Notes: generated by a model from the sequence alone, not told the origin. Shown: positions 1-6,955, counted from the stretch's first letter. The stretch is DNA of 8,472 bases from Bacteroidales bacterium (GCA_028684405.1 JAQUGA010000102.1:1-8472), one strand, 5' to 3'. Translations and numbers: made by a program.

Positions 1-842
1 AGAATTTTGAAAGGAATAAGTCCTTGATCGTGATACATGGCCAATACGGCATCAAACTTCTGGGTTTGTCCAGAACCAAAAAAACCATCAGCAGGATAGG
101 GACCAAATGCCAAAATATTTTTATCAAAAGCCTCTCTAATGGCTGGAAAAATAATTTCACCATCCTCATGACCCAAAACCCCATCATCACCGGCATGCGG
201 ATTAAGTCCCAACACCGCAATTTTAGGTCGACGGATTCCAAAATCCTCCACCAAAGATTTATGCATCAAAGCAATCTTTTTAACAATTAAGGATTTAGTC
301 AATTTCGCAGACACTTCACTCACGGGAATATGCCCCGTAACAACACCAACACGCAGGGCGGGACTGATCATAAACATCAAAAAATCATCACTTTTGGCAG
401 CTTTTGCAAAATATTCGGAATGTCCAGGAAAAGGAAAATCACCCAATTTCATATTGGATTTATTAATTGGCGCCGTAACGATTGCATCAATTTTTCCAGC
501 AAGTAAATCGGCAGTAGCCATTTCGAGTGATAGTAAAGCCATTTCACTGGCTATTTGTGTAGACTCCCCTATATCAACTTTAATTTCTGTATCAACAATA
601 TTGATCAAATTAGGTTTTTTGGAATGTGCCTGAGAGGGATTTCGGATAATATTAAATGAAAAATCACCCATATTCAAGAATTTCCGATGGTAAGAAGCAA
701 CTTTAGAAGAACCATATACGATGGGTGTACACAACTCATTAATTCTTAAATCAATTAATGTTTTCAGAATAACTTCATACCCAATTCCATTAATATCTCC
801 GTGTGTAATTCCAATTTTAAAATCCTTTTCTGGTTTTTCCAT
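1..842 (-). CDS. pdxA: 4-hydroxythreonine-4-phosphate dehydrogenase PdxA (3' end off the window)
   Basis: PdxA oxidises 4-phosphohydroxy-L-threonine with NAD+ in the DXP-dependent route to pyridoxine phosphate, in the cytoplasm. 280 codons are visible from the ATG at 842; related enzymes are about 330-350 residues, so roughly the last 50-70 are missing beyond position 1. The N terminus has the family signature GITHGDINGIGYEVI (11-25). GHSEY (140-144), VTGHIP (168-173), LNPHAGDDGVLG (213-224) and YHDQGLIP (270-277) follow. His171, His216 and His271 have the same spacing as the three metal-binding histidines of E. coli PdxA (166, 211, 266), so the active site looks intact. A TAnnTTTG promoter box lies 28 bp upstream of the start. 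The gene has the same direction as the peptidase gene upstream but is separated from it by a repeat-filled gap, so independent transcription is likely (inference). The family call is firm. Confidence 0.95.
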   Translation of the reverse strand, partial: MEKPEKDFKIGITHGDINGIGYEVILKTLIDLRINELCTPIVYGSSKVASYHRKFLNMGDFSFNIIRNPSQAHSKKPNLINIVDTEIKVDIGESTQIASEMALLSLEMATADLLAGKIDAIVTAPINKSNMKLGDFPFPGHSEYFAKAAKSDDFLMFMISPALRVGVVTGHIPVSEVSAKLTKSLIVKKIALMHKSLVEDFGIRRPKIAVLGLNPHAGDDGVLGHEDGEIIFPAIREAFDKNILAFGPYPADGFFGSGQTQKFDAVLAMYHDQGLIPFKI

Positions 843-870
843 AGTGCTAATTTTTAAATCATTGTAAATG

Positions 871-878
871 CAAAAATA
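871..878 (-). promoter_or_regulatory. Bacteroidota-type -7 box of pdxA
   Basis: On the minus strand this reads TATTTTTG, matching the Bacteroidota -7 consensus TAnnTTTG. It would start the transcript about 20-25 nt before the pdxA ATG. No clear TTTG lies at the -33 spacing, so this is a half-site match in AT-rich DNA. Confidence 0.55.
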
Positions 879-940
879 CAAAATTTTATCGAAAAAATTG
901 ATTGGTTTGGAAAGAGTTGAATTAGAAGTGATCGAGTGGC

Positions 941-1127
941 AGAGTGCGCAAAGCGGCGATGATGTAAAAATGATGTGAGGATTTGAGGATGAGCAGATGT
1001 GATGATTGCGCAAAGCGACGATTATCAGCGCCTCACGTAATCAGCACATTTTCAAATCTTCTCATCATCACATTATCTCATTAGCTAATCAACTTATGTG
1101 TCAGCTAATTATCTGATTAGCGAATCA
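941..1127. repeat. 8-bp-periodic inverted repeat array with GC-rich caps
   Basis: Degenerate octamers repeat with exact 8-bp spacing. Those starting at 972, 980, 988, 996 and 1004 each begin with GAT. In the opposite orientation, the eight starting at 1040, 1048, 1056, 1064, 1072, 1080, 1088 and 1096 each begin with AT (for example ATCAGCAC and ATCATCAC). The AT phase then shifts by 4 bp and continues at 1108, 1116 and 1124. The arms 971-1010 and 1036-1075 are complementary at about 29 of 40 positions by my alignment, giving a long imperfect hairpin with a 25-nt loop. A GC-rich 15-mer at 946-960 recurs at 1008-1022 with one mismatch. A related array lies at 3441-3525. The array fills most of the gap between the peptidase and pdxA and crosses the peptidase stop codon. 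Its function is unknown; it looks like a dispersed genomic repeat. Confidence 0.8.
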
Positions 1128-2925
1128 AATTACGTAATGATTTTTGTTGTTCTAAAATGGAAAAATCCTGATAATTATCAATTTTCATTATCGGATAAAC
1201 ATTTATTTTCTCGTCCCAATAAGGCGTTTTTGAATAAAACCAGTTGTATATAGCTCGTGGATTTGAGGCAAACTCTGAATTGGTTTTCATTTTAGCTTCA
1301 AATTCCGTTTTTATGTTTACATCTTTTAGCAAATCGGGAATCATCTTTTCCATAACATAAGATTCGGTATACTCTTTTTGCTCAAAAATGGAATTAAAAA
1401 ATCCCCATTGCAAATAAGAATCACTGGATTTTGCTTCGAGCATATGAACCAATACTCGTACTTTTTTCTGTGCCGTTGGAACCACAATCGAACCAGAAGA
1501 AATCAACACTCTTCTCCGCTCCTCTTTTGAGTTCATCTTCTGCACTATTTGGCGACCTTCAAAAGAGCTACTCGACAATTCAACTTCCTCAAATTCAGTG
1601 ACCAAAACCTCCATTGAAACATTATTTTTCAATTCAAAATATTCTACCGAATGTAGTTTCAATAAATCTACAATTTCTTTCCATTCGCTTGGAATCACAT
1701 ACGCCACAGGGATTTCAATAAAGTTTTCAGGAATCAAACTTTTGAAAAATGGCAACTGATAGCTTACTGGTCGTGTACTATCATACAAAAACCATGTTTG
1801 TCCAGTAAACTCACTGACTTTCAAATCATAATGTACTCCTTTAAATTCAACCATCACCGAATCACCATCCGAAACAAAATCAAGTGGCATTTTCGGATCA
1901 TTAATTCGCAAGTTTACGCTGTTGGCATCGGCAGCAGCATTGAGCATTTGCAACTCTTTGTTGTTATTGCTAATGTATTCGAGTGAGTTTTTCAGCATTT
2001 CATAAGTGGCGTAAACTCGAACTGCATATGATTTTAACTGATGTGTTTCAATCAACAAACAGATTCTGTTATTGGCTGCTGCGTAGCCATTCATAAGTTT
2101 TAAAGAAGAAGCATAATTTTTCAATCCAGTGGTTACATCGTGCCAATTTCTGAAATTAACATACGGAAAAATAGGAAAAGAAGCGGCCTCCATTTTTTGT
2201 TCAACATAAGGTAAATAGCCCTTTTCAATCCATTGAGTCAGCCCCTTATCCAAATTCCCATTCACTTCCAAACTATATGTCAAAGGATACTGATAATCAG
2301 CACCATTTGTGGTATGACAATCCACCAGAAAATCAAAATTCCAGCGATTAAACAAACGAACCCAATCTTTCATTTCCGAAGCATCTGCTTTCAGATAATC
2401 ACGATTTAGATTATAGTTTTGTGCCGTGGTTCGCCATCCCATCTCTTTGGGACCATTTTGATTAATTCGATTAAATGCTCTAAAACGTTCGTGTCCGTCT
2501 ACATTAAAAATAGGAATAAAAACAATGCTCACATTATCCAGCCACTGCAAACCTTTTTGAGAAACAATCATATCTCTAAGCAACAAAAACATGGCATCTT
2601 TTCCATCGGGTTCCCCCGCATGAACACAAGCTTGAATCAAAACCACACTTCTGCCTTTCGCCCGAATAAGAGCAGGCAAAGTAAAGCCATTTTTATCGAT
2701 AATTAAAAGAGGAATGGGCCTTCCCTGCGGACTGATTCCCATTTCTGAATATCGGATAAATTTAGAATTGGCAGCCAGTAATTTGCAATAATCAATGGTT
2801 GCAGCATAATCTGGAGTTTCCGTACCTTTTGTTTTTTCAAACCAAGGAGTTAAATCAGGACTGTTTTGAGAAAAAATATTTCCAAAAACAAAGAGTAATA
2901 AGAGTGATAAAAAAGTTTTTTTCAT
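1117..2925 (-). CDS. Secreted M14-family zinc carboxypeptidase-like metallopeptidase
   Basis: This 602-residue protein begins with a typical signal peptide (KK at 2-3, a hydrophobic run to about 18, likely cut after FSQ at 18-20), so it should be exported. The M14 peptidase domain occupies about 25-315. Visible residues are the zinc ligands His102 and Glu105 in HAGE, the third ligand His204 in DCHTT, the substrate-binding Asn174-Arg175 pair in NLNRDY, and the catalytic Glu293 in LIETHQ. The set is complete, so it is probably active, removing C-terminal residues from peptides or acting on peptidoglycan-like substrates; specificity cannot be read. Residues about 320-602 form a second region with VLVHMLEAKSSDSYLQWGFFN (491-511), a pattern I associate with long M14 proteins of Bacteroidota. 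The start is set by the signal peptide and the promoter box 29 bp upstream. The last three codons and the stop lie in the 8-bp-periodic repeat. Confidence 0.93.
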   Translation of the reverse strand: MKKTFLSLLLLFVFGNIFSQNSPDLTPWFEKTKGTETPDYAATIDYCKLLAANSKFIRYSEMGISPQGRPIPLLIIDKNGFTLPALIRAKGRSVVLIQACVHAGEPDGKDAMFLLLRDMIVSQKGLQWLDNVSIVFIPIFNVDGHERFRAFNRINQNGPKEMGWRTTAQNYNLNRDYLKADASEMKDWVRLFNRWNFDFLVDCHTTNGADYQYPLTYSLEVNGNLDKGLTQWIEKGYLPYVEQKMEAASFPIFPYVNFRNWHDVTTGLKNYASSLKLMNGYAAANNRICLLIETHQLKSYAVRVYATYEMLKNSLEYISNNNKELQMLNAAADANSVNLRINDPKMPLDFVSDGDSVMVEFKGVHYDLKVSEFTGQTWFLYDSTRPVSYQLPFFKSLIPENFIEIPVAYVIPSEWKEIVDLLKLHSVEYFELKNNVSMEVLVTEFEEVELSSSSFEGRQIVQKMNSKEERRRVLISSGSIVVPTAQKKVRVLVHMLEAKSSDSYLQWGFFNSIFEQKEYTESYVMEKMIPDLLKDVNIKTEFEAKMKTNSEFASNPRAIYNWFYSKTPYWDEKINVYPIMKIDNYQDFSILEQQKSLRNLIR

Positions 2926-2954
2926 GATTTTAAAATCTAATCAAAATTATTGGG

Positions 2955-2962
2955 CAAATATA
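2955..2962 (-). promoter_or_regulatory. Bacteroidota-type -7 box of the M14 peptidase gene
   Basis: The minus strand reads TATATTTG, a full match to TAnnTTTG, 29 bp before the ATG of the peptidase. I do not see a good -33 TTTG at the usual spacing. Its placement immediately upstream of a signal-peptide start supports it. Confidence 0.6.
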
Positions 2963-3029
2963 AATGAAATTCATGAAAACCTCATACAGATTTCTCATTT
3001 CACTCCGTTGCATTACCAATGACACACAG

Positions 3030-3107
3030 GATCATTCCGAACTTGTTTGCAGTCATCCTGAACTTGTTTGCAGTCATCCTGAACTTGTTTCAGGGAGGGT
3101 CAGGATC
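3030..3107. repeat. 21-bp tandem repeat built on a CCTGAA/TTCAGG hairpin
   Basis: Two identical 21-bp units lie at 3039-3059 and 3060-3080, followed by the first 10 bases of a third (3081-3090). The final copy completes a perfect hairpin at 3078-3094: CCTGAA, loop CTTGT, TTCAGG. The sequence CATCCTGAACTTGTTTCAGG is a kind of intergenic palindrome I know from many bacterial genomes, so this looks like a short palindromic element whose left half has been duplicated. A plus-strand open frame over it reads as repeated HPELV and is not a gene. Confidence 0.8.
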
Positions 3108-3237
3108 TGTTGTTTTGTCATTTATTGCATTTCGATGAGATCGTAATATCCTTAGGGAAATACCTTATTTCACTCAATTCCATAAAATCAGCGTTTTTCA
3201 ATGTTTACAAATCACTTAAAATCAACATATTAAGCAC

Positions 3238-3259
3238 CCTTAGTAATACCTTAGTAATC
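3238..3259. repeat. 11-bp tandem duplication (CCTTAGTAAT)
   Basis: Two adjacent 11-mers, at 3238-3248 and 3249-3259, are identical except for the last base. The 11-bp spacing is close to one helical turn. A looser pair of CCTTA motifs lies at 3150 and 3163. Confidence 0.7.
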
Positions 3260-3300
3260 TCTTTGCCACTTAAGTGTCTGATACTCTTATGCTTAAAAAC

Positions 3301-3344
3301 TCTATCTCCATCTTAAGAGCATTCTATCTCCATCCTAACAGCAT
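3301..3344. repeat. 22-bp tandem duplication
   Basis: The segments 3301-3322 and 3323-3344 agree at 20 of 22 positions, differing at their 13th and 17th bases. Both begin TCTATCTCCATC and end AGCAT. No gene covers them. Confidence 0.75.
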
Positions 3345-3440
3345 CCTTGGAGTATATAAAGAGCATACAATGTTTGAACTAGATTATTTCTAAAGTCGAA
3401 AAAAATCGTGAACAAAAAAAGCGAAGGCCATCCGCGACGA

Positions 3441-3525
3441 CCAATCCACGCTTTGCGCAATCAGCACATCAGCTAATTACCTCATCATCACATTATCATC
3501 GCTTCGCGCACTTGTCATTCGTTAC
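3441..3525. repeat. Second copy of the 8-bp-periodic array with GC-rich caps
   Basis: Octamers starting at 3460, 3468, 3476, 3484 and 3492 each begin with AT. They lie between a cap containing CGCTTTGCGC (3449-3458) and another containing CGCTTCGCGC (3500-3509). The 17-mer CTCATCATCACATTATC at 3481-3497 is identical to 1061-1077, and AATCAGCACAT at 3459-3469 is identical to 1039-1049. The caps are the reverse complement type of those at 946-960 and 1008-1022, so the two sites belong to one repeat family. Confidence 0.8.
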
Positions 3526-3800
3526 TTTCTTATAACTCATCATCCCGACAAAACAGAAATTGCTGAATAGTTAAGAACTTCTCCGCCACGGGCGATTCAT
3601 TTTTCTGATTTACAATAAATTATGTAGCAAATGCAATTTCATATTTTATCGAGGATCCTCGAAGAATTACAAATCCAAGCAAAAAGGCGAATTTTATTCT
3701 TCGGGACTCGTCACATTTTTACAGCTATTTATCGAAGATAAAACATTTCCATTCACCACAATACATCGTTTAGCAAAATGAAAAATCAACAATACCTGAA
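3526..3800. other. Gene-free spacer with a palindrome and possible degenerate inverted ends
   Basis: No convincing gene is seen. TCGAGGATCCTCGA at 3649-3662 is a perfect 14-bp palindrome. TCCCGA followed by an A-rich stretch with AAATT and GC occurs near 3543-3562 and, inverted, near 3686-3706, with a 1-base gap needed to align them. This could be a worn mobile element of about 165 bp, but the match is too weak to name it. Confidence 0.35.
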
Positions 3801-3806
3801 CTATAT

Positions 3807-3837
3807 TTTGATAAGGTAATATAAGTTTTTATCTTTG
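3807..3837 (+). promoter_or_regulatory. Full Bacteroidota promoter of the arginine deiminase gene
   Basis: TTTG at 3807-3810, a spacer of exactly 19 bp and TATCTTTG at 3830-3837 match the Bacteroidota primary sigma promoter pattern (TTTG at -33, TAnnTTTG at -7). Transcription would begin near 3843-3846, about 10 nt before the ATG at 3856. This shows that the in-frame TTG at 3835, which lies inside the -7 box, cannot be the translation start. Confidence 0.8.
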
Positions 3838-3855
3838 CAACAAAAATTGGAAGAT

Positions 3856-5112
3856 ATGAACGAAATGAAAGTAAACGTAACTTCGGAAATTGGTGAATTA
3901 GAAGGAGTTATCGTTCACACACCGGGTGCGGAAGTCGAAAACATGACCCCTAAGAATGCTCAAAGAGCTTTATATAGTGATATTTTAAATTTAGACATTG
4001 CACGTTGGGAGCATACTCAAATCAGTGGTGTTTTGAAAAAAGTTTCTAAAACATTTGAAATCAAAGACCTACTCTACAAAGTTTTAGACAATCCCAAGGC
4101 TCGTTTTTTATTAATTCAATCCATTTGTAAAAGTGAAAATTTGGTTGAGTTACAAAATGAATTGATGGAGTATTCTTCGGAACATTTAACGCGTGTTTTG
4201 ATTGAAGGAGAGCCACTACGAACAGATACCTTGACAAATTTTATGAGCAAAGAGCGTTTTTCTTTGTATCCTCTTTATAATTTTTATTTTACTAGAGACG
4301 CTTCAATTTCCCTAATGGAAGACGTACTCATTGGACGAATGGCAAATAAAATCAGAGAAAGAGAATCCATTATTATGGAAGCAATTTTCAATTATTCTGG
4401 TGTTTTCAATACTTCTACCATTAATCCATCGTGGTATAATCCTGGAAAAGAGACAATTATAGAAGGAGGTGATGTTTTGGTAGCTCGCGAAGATGTAATT
4501 CTAATTGGAAAAGGATTAAGAACATCCTCTCAAGGCATTGATTTTATCATTTCTCGTCTTTTGGCACAGAGCAATAAGAAAAAGAAAACAATTCTGGTAC
4601 AAGAATTGCCCGATTCACCCGAATCATTTATCCATTTGGATATGATTTTTACATTTTTGGATCACGAACATTGCATGATTTTTGAACCTATTATTTTGCA
4701 TCCCAACAAATATCAAACGGTACAAATTACCATTGAAAATGGCAAAGTTCAATCCATCAAATATGTTGACAACCTCATTCAAGGTTTAAAAAACGTTGGA
4801 ATGGATTTAATACCCTTGTATTGTGGTGGTCGTAAAGATTTATGGGCACAGGAACGCGAACAATGGCACAGTGGAGCCAATTTTTTTGCATTTGCTCCTG
4901 GCAAAGTCATCGGTTATGCTCGCAACTTATACACATTAGAGGATATGAACAATAATGGTTTTGAGATTATTCCTGCAATGGATGTTGTAAATAGCAGAAT
5001 AGACGTCCACCAATATAAAAAATGTGTGGTCACTATCGAAGGCAGCGAACTACCTCGCGGTGGTGGCGGAGCCCGTTGCATGACCATGCCTGTTAGACGT
5101 AAACCCTTATAA
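3856..5112 (+). CDS. arcA: Arginine deiminase
   Basis: The enzyme hydrolyses L-arginine to citrulline and ammonia in the cytoplasm, the first step of the arginine deiminase pathway. The protein is 418 residues, usual for the family. Numbered from the ATG at 3856, the catalytic residues are Asp148 in FTRD, Glu203 and Asp206 in EGGD, His260 and Asp262 in HLD, and the nucleophile Cys408 in RGGGGARCMTMP near the C terminus. All are present, so activity is likely. REQWHSGANFFAFAPG (334-349) is also typical of true arginine deiminases rather than of agmatine deiminase. The reading frame is open back to a TTG at 3835, but that lies in the promoter. No ornithine carbamoyltransferase, carbamate kinase or arginine antiporter gene is in view, so the enzyme may serve arginine breakdown or citrulline supply outside a classical arc operon (inference). 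A second in-frame ATG at 3865 is an alternative start. Confidence 0.92.
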   Translation: MNEMKVNVTSEIGELEGVIVHTPGAEVENMTPKNAQRALYSDILNLDIARWEHTQISGVLKKVSKTFEIKDLLYKVLDNPKARFLLIQSICKSENLVELQNELMEYSSEHLTRVLIEGEPLRTDTLTNFMSKERFSLYPLYNFYFTRDASISLMEDVLIGRMANKIRERESIIMEAIFNYSGVFNTSTINPSWYNPGKETIIEGGDVLVAREDVILIGKGLRTSSQGIDFIISRLLAQSNKKKKTILVQELPDSPESFIHLDMIFTFLDHEHCMIFEPIILHPNKYQTVQITIENGKVQSIKYVDNLIQGLKNVGMDLIPLYCGGRKDLWAQEREQWHSGANFFAFAPGKVIGYARNLYTLEDMNNNGFEIIPAMDVVNSRIDVHQYKKCVVTIEGSELPRGGGGARCMTMPVRRKPL

Positions 5113-5165
5113 CAACACATAAAAGACTGACAATCAATCAAATTAATAAAAACAAAAATTGTGTG

Positions 5166-5173
5166 TATCTTTG
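5166..5173 (+). promoter_or_regulatory. Bacteroidota-type -7 box of lysS
   Basis: TATCTTTG is identical to the -7 box of the arginine deiminase gene and lies 35 bp before the lysS ATG. The expected -33 position (5143-5146) reads TTAA, so the promoter is weaker by sequence. No terminator is visible after the upstream gene, so read-through from it is also possible. Confidence 0.6.
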
Positions 5174-5208
5174 CTCATGATTTTTTAAAACATATAAAAA
5201 CCAATTTT

Positions 5209-6927
5209 ATGAGTTTAGAACTTAGCGAACAGGAAATAATACGCAGAGAAACTTTGCATGAGCTTAGAAAAGCTGGAATTAATCCGTATCCGGCAGAAGA
5301 ATTCGAGGTAAACTGTACAACTGCCGAAATTTTAGAAAAATTCCCTGAAGACAACTCTCTTTTTCAAGACATCAGCATCGCTGGACGTATTGTAAATCGT
5401 CGCATTATGGGAGCTGCAAGTTTTTTAGAAATACAAGACACTCCAGGGAGAATTCAAGTTTATTTTAAACGCGACGACATTTGTCCTGGCGAAGACAAGT
5501 CGATGTATAATAATATTTTCAAAAAGCATCTTGATCTAGGTGATATTATTGGCATTACCGGTTTTGTTTTCATTACGCAAATGGGAGAAATTACCATTCA
5601 TGCAAAATCGTTTACCATTTTAAGCAAATCGCTTAAGCCACTTCCCATTGTTCGCGAAAAAGACGATAAAGTTTGGGATGCTTTTACCGATCCCGAGCAA
5701 CGTTATCGCATGCGTTATTTGGATTTAATTGTAAACCCAGACATCAAAGAGGTTTTTATTAAAAGAACCAAACTGGTAAATACCATACGTGATTTTTTAA
5801 ACGAAAGAGGATATTTGGAAGTAGAAACTCCTATTCTTCAACCTTTATACGGAGGCGCAGCAGCACGCCCTTTTATTACGCATCATAACACATTGGACAT
5901 GAAACTCTACTTGAGAATTGCCAATGAGTTGTATTTAAAAAGACTTATTGTAGGCGGCTTTGATGGTGTTTATGAGTTTTCGAAAGATTTCCGAAATGAG
6001 GGAATGTCCCGTTTTCACAATCCAGAGTTCACTCAAATGGAACTTTATGTTGCGTACAAAGATTATTATTGGATGATGGATTGTGTGGAAGAAATGGTCG
6101 AAAGAGTGGCCATTGCATTAAATGGCTCTACACAAGTTCAAGTGGGAGATAATATTATTGATTTCAAACGTCCTTGGAAACGTTACACTATGTTTGAAGC
6201 CATTGAGCATTACACAGGCATTGATATTTCGGAAATGGATGAAGTACATTTGGCTGAAACAGCGAAAAAACTTGGCATTCCTACCGACGAAACCATGGGA
6301 AAAGGAAAATTAATTGATGAAATTTTTGGAGAAACTTGTGAAGCGAAACTTATCCAACCAACATTCATCTATGATTATCCTATTGAAATGTCTCCACTAG
6401 CAAAGAAACACCGTCAAAAAGAAGGTTTGGTTGAGCGTTTTGAAGCCGTTTGTAACGGAAAAGAAATTTGCAATGCATATTCGGAATTAAACGATCCCAT
6501 TGATCAACGTCAGCGTTTTGAAAGTCAGCTAGTACTAGGACAAAGAGGCGATGAAGAATCCATGGTTTTGGATGAAGACTTTTTGCGTGCTTTGGAATAT
6601 GGAATGCCTCCTACGGCAGGTTTGGGCATCGGCATCGACCGCTTGGCAATGATTATGACCAATTCTCACTCCATCCAAGATGTACTTTTCTTCCCTCAAA
6701 TGAGACCCGAGAAAAAAGTAACTATTTCGACAGATGAAGAATTTATGGCAATTGGAATTTCTTCTGATTGGATTCCTGTGATTCGCAAAGCTGGAATTCA
6801 AACCATTGAAGCACTGAAAAAAGAAAATCCAAATAAACTTTTTAATGACTTAAACGGTCAACGCAAAAAATTGAAACTTGATATCCCCGCTCTAAAAATT
6901 GAGGATGTTACAGGATGGCTAAAATAA
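5209..6927 (+). CDS. lysS: Class II lysyl-tRNA synthetase with C-terminal extension
   Basis: LysRS attaches lysine to tRNA-Lys using ATP, in the cytoplasm. The protein is 572 residues from the ATG at 5209; the frame is open to a GTG at 5161, but a promoter box (5166-5173) lies between. The N-terminal OB fold that binds the anticodon spans about 55-140. The class II catalytic core follows: motif 1 with RGYLEVETPIL (200-210), motif 2 with FRNEGMSRFHNPEFTQMELY (261-280) and motif 3 with GLGIGIDRLAM (471-481), ending at FPQMRP (495-500), which is about where E. coli LysRS (505 residues) ends. A further 72 residues (501-572) form a predicted helical tail, with WIPVIRKAGIQTIEAL and a closing DVTGWLK. 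It resembles helix-hairpin-helix modules and is, to my knowledge, common in Bacteroidota LysRS. The gene is followed by a strong terminator. Confidence 0.97.
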   Translation: MSLELSEQEIIRRETLHELRKAGINPYPAEEFEVNCTTAEILEKFPEDNSLFQDISIAGRIVNRRIMGAASFLEIQDTPGRIQVYFKRDDICPGEDKSMYNNIFKKHLDLGDIIGITGFVFITQMGEITIHAKSFTILSKSLKPLPIVREKDDKVWDAFTDPEQRYRMRYLDLIVNPDIKEVFIKRTKLVNTIRDFLNERGYLEVETPILQPLYGGAAARPFITHHNTLDMKLYLRIANELYLKRLIVGGFDGVYEFSKDFRNEGMSRFHNPEFTQMELYVAYKDYYWMMDCVEEMVERVAIALNGSTQVQVGDNIIDFKRPWKRYTMFEAIEHYTGIDISEMDEVHLAETAKKLGIPTDETMGKGKLIDEIFGETCEAKLIQPTFIYDYPIEMSPLAKKHRQKEGLVERFEAVCNGKEICNAYSELNDPIDQRQRFESQLVLGQRGDEESMVLDEDFLRALEYGMPPTAGLGIGIDRLAMIMTNSHSIQDVLFFPQMRPEKKVTISTDEEFMAIGISSDWIPVIRKAGIQTIEALKKENPNKLFNDLNGQRKKLKLDIPALKIEDVTGWLK

Positions 6928-6955
6928 ATTATTCAAACATCTGAAAAATTTCTAT

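Larger units (their letters stand above)
3111..3440. other. Gene-free AT-rich spacer with short tandem duplications
   Basis: No coding signal is visible on either strand. The stretch contains CCTTA motifs at 3150 and 3163, an 11-bp tandem duplication of CCTTAGTAAT(A/C) at 3238-3259, a perfect 10-bp palindrome CACTTAAGTG at 3267-3276, and a 22-bp tandem duplication at 3301-3344. It lies between the divergent peptidase and arginine deiminase genes, so it could hold control sites, but more than 390 bp separates it from the arginine deiminase promoter. Confidence 0.5.

Noticed and set aside
24..633. Two plus-strand open frames (24-290 and 394-633)
   Set aside because: They lie antisense to pdxA, whose minus-strand frame has clear family motifs throughout.
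941..1127. CRISPR array
   Set aside because: The 8-bp units are degenerate and contiguous, with no identical 25-40-bp repeats, no spacers and no cas genes.
1798..2706. Plus-strand open frames at 1798-1986 and 2419-2706
   Set aside because: They are antisense to the M14 peptidase and show no recognisable protein features.
2964..3146. 60-residue open frame with repeated HPELV
   Set aside because: The repeated peptide is only the translation of the 21-bp tandem repeat; there is no promoter or conserved domain.
3110..3316. 68-residue hydrophobic open frame
   Set aside because: It is low-complexity translation of AT-rich spacer that includes the tandem duplications, and no start signals are evident.
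4914..5141. Minus-strand open frame over the end of arcA
   Set aside because: It is a shadow of the conserved C-terminal active-site region of arginine deiminase.
6122..6801. Open frames inside lysS (6122-6313 plus, 6535-6801 minus)
   Set aside because: They overlap the conserved catalytic core of LysRS in other frames.
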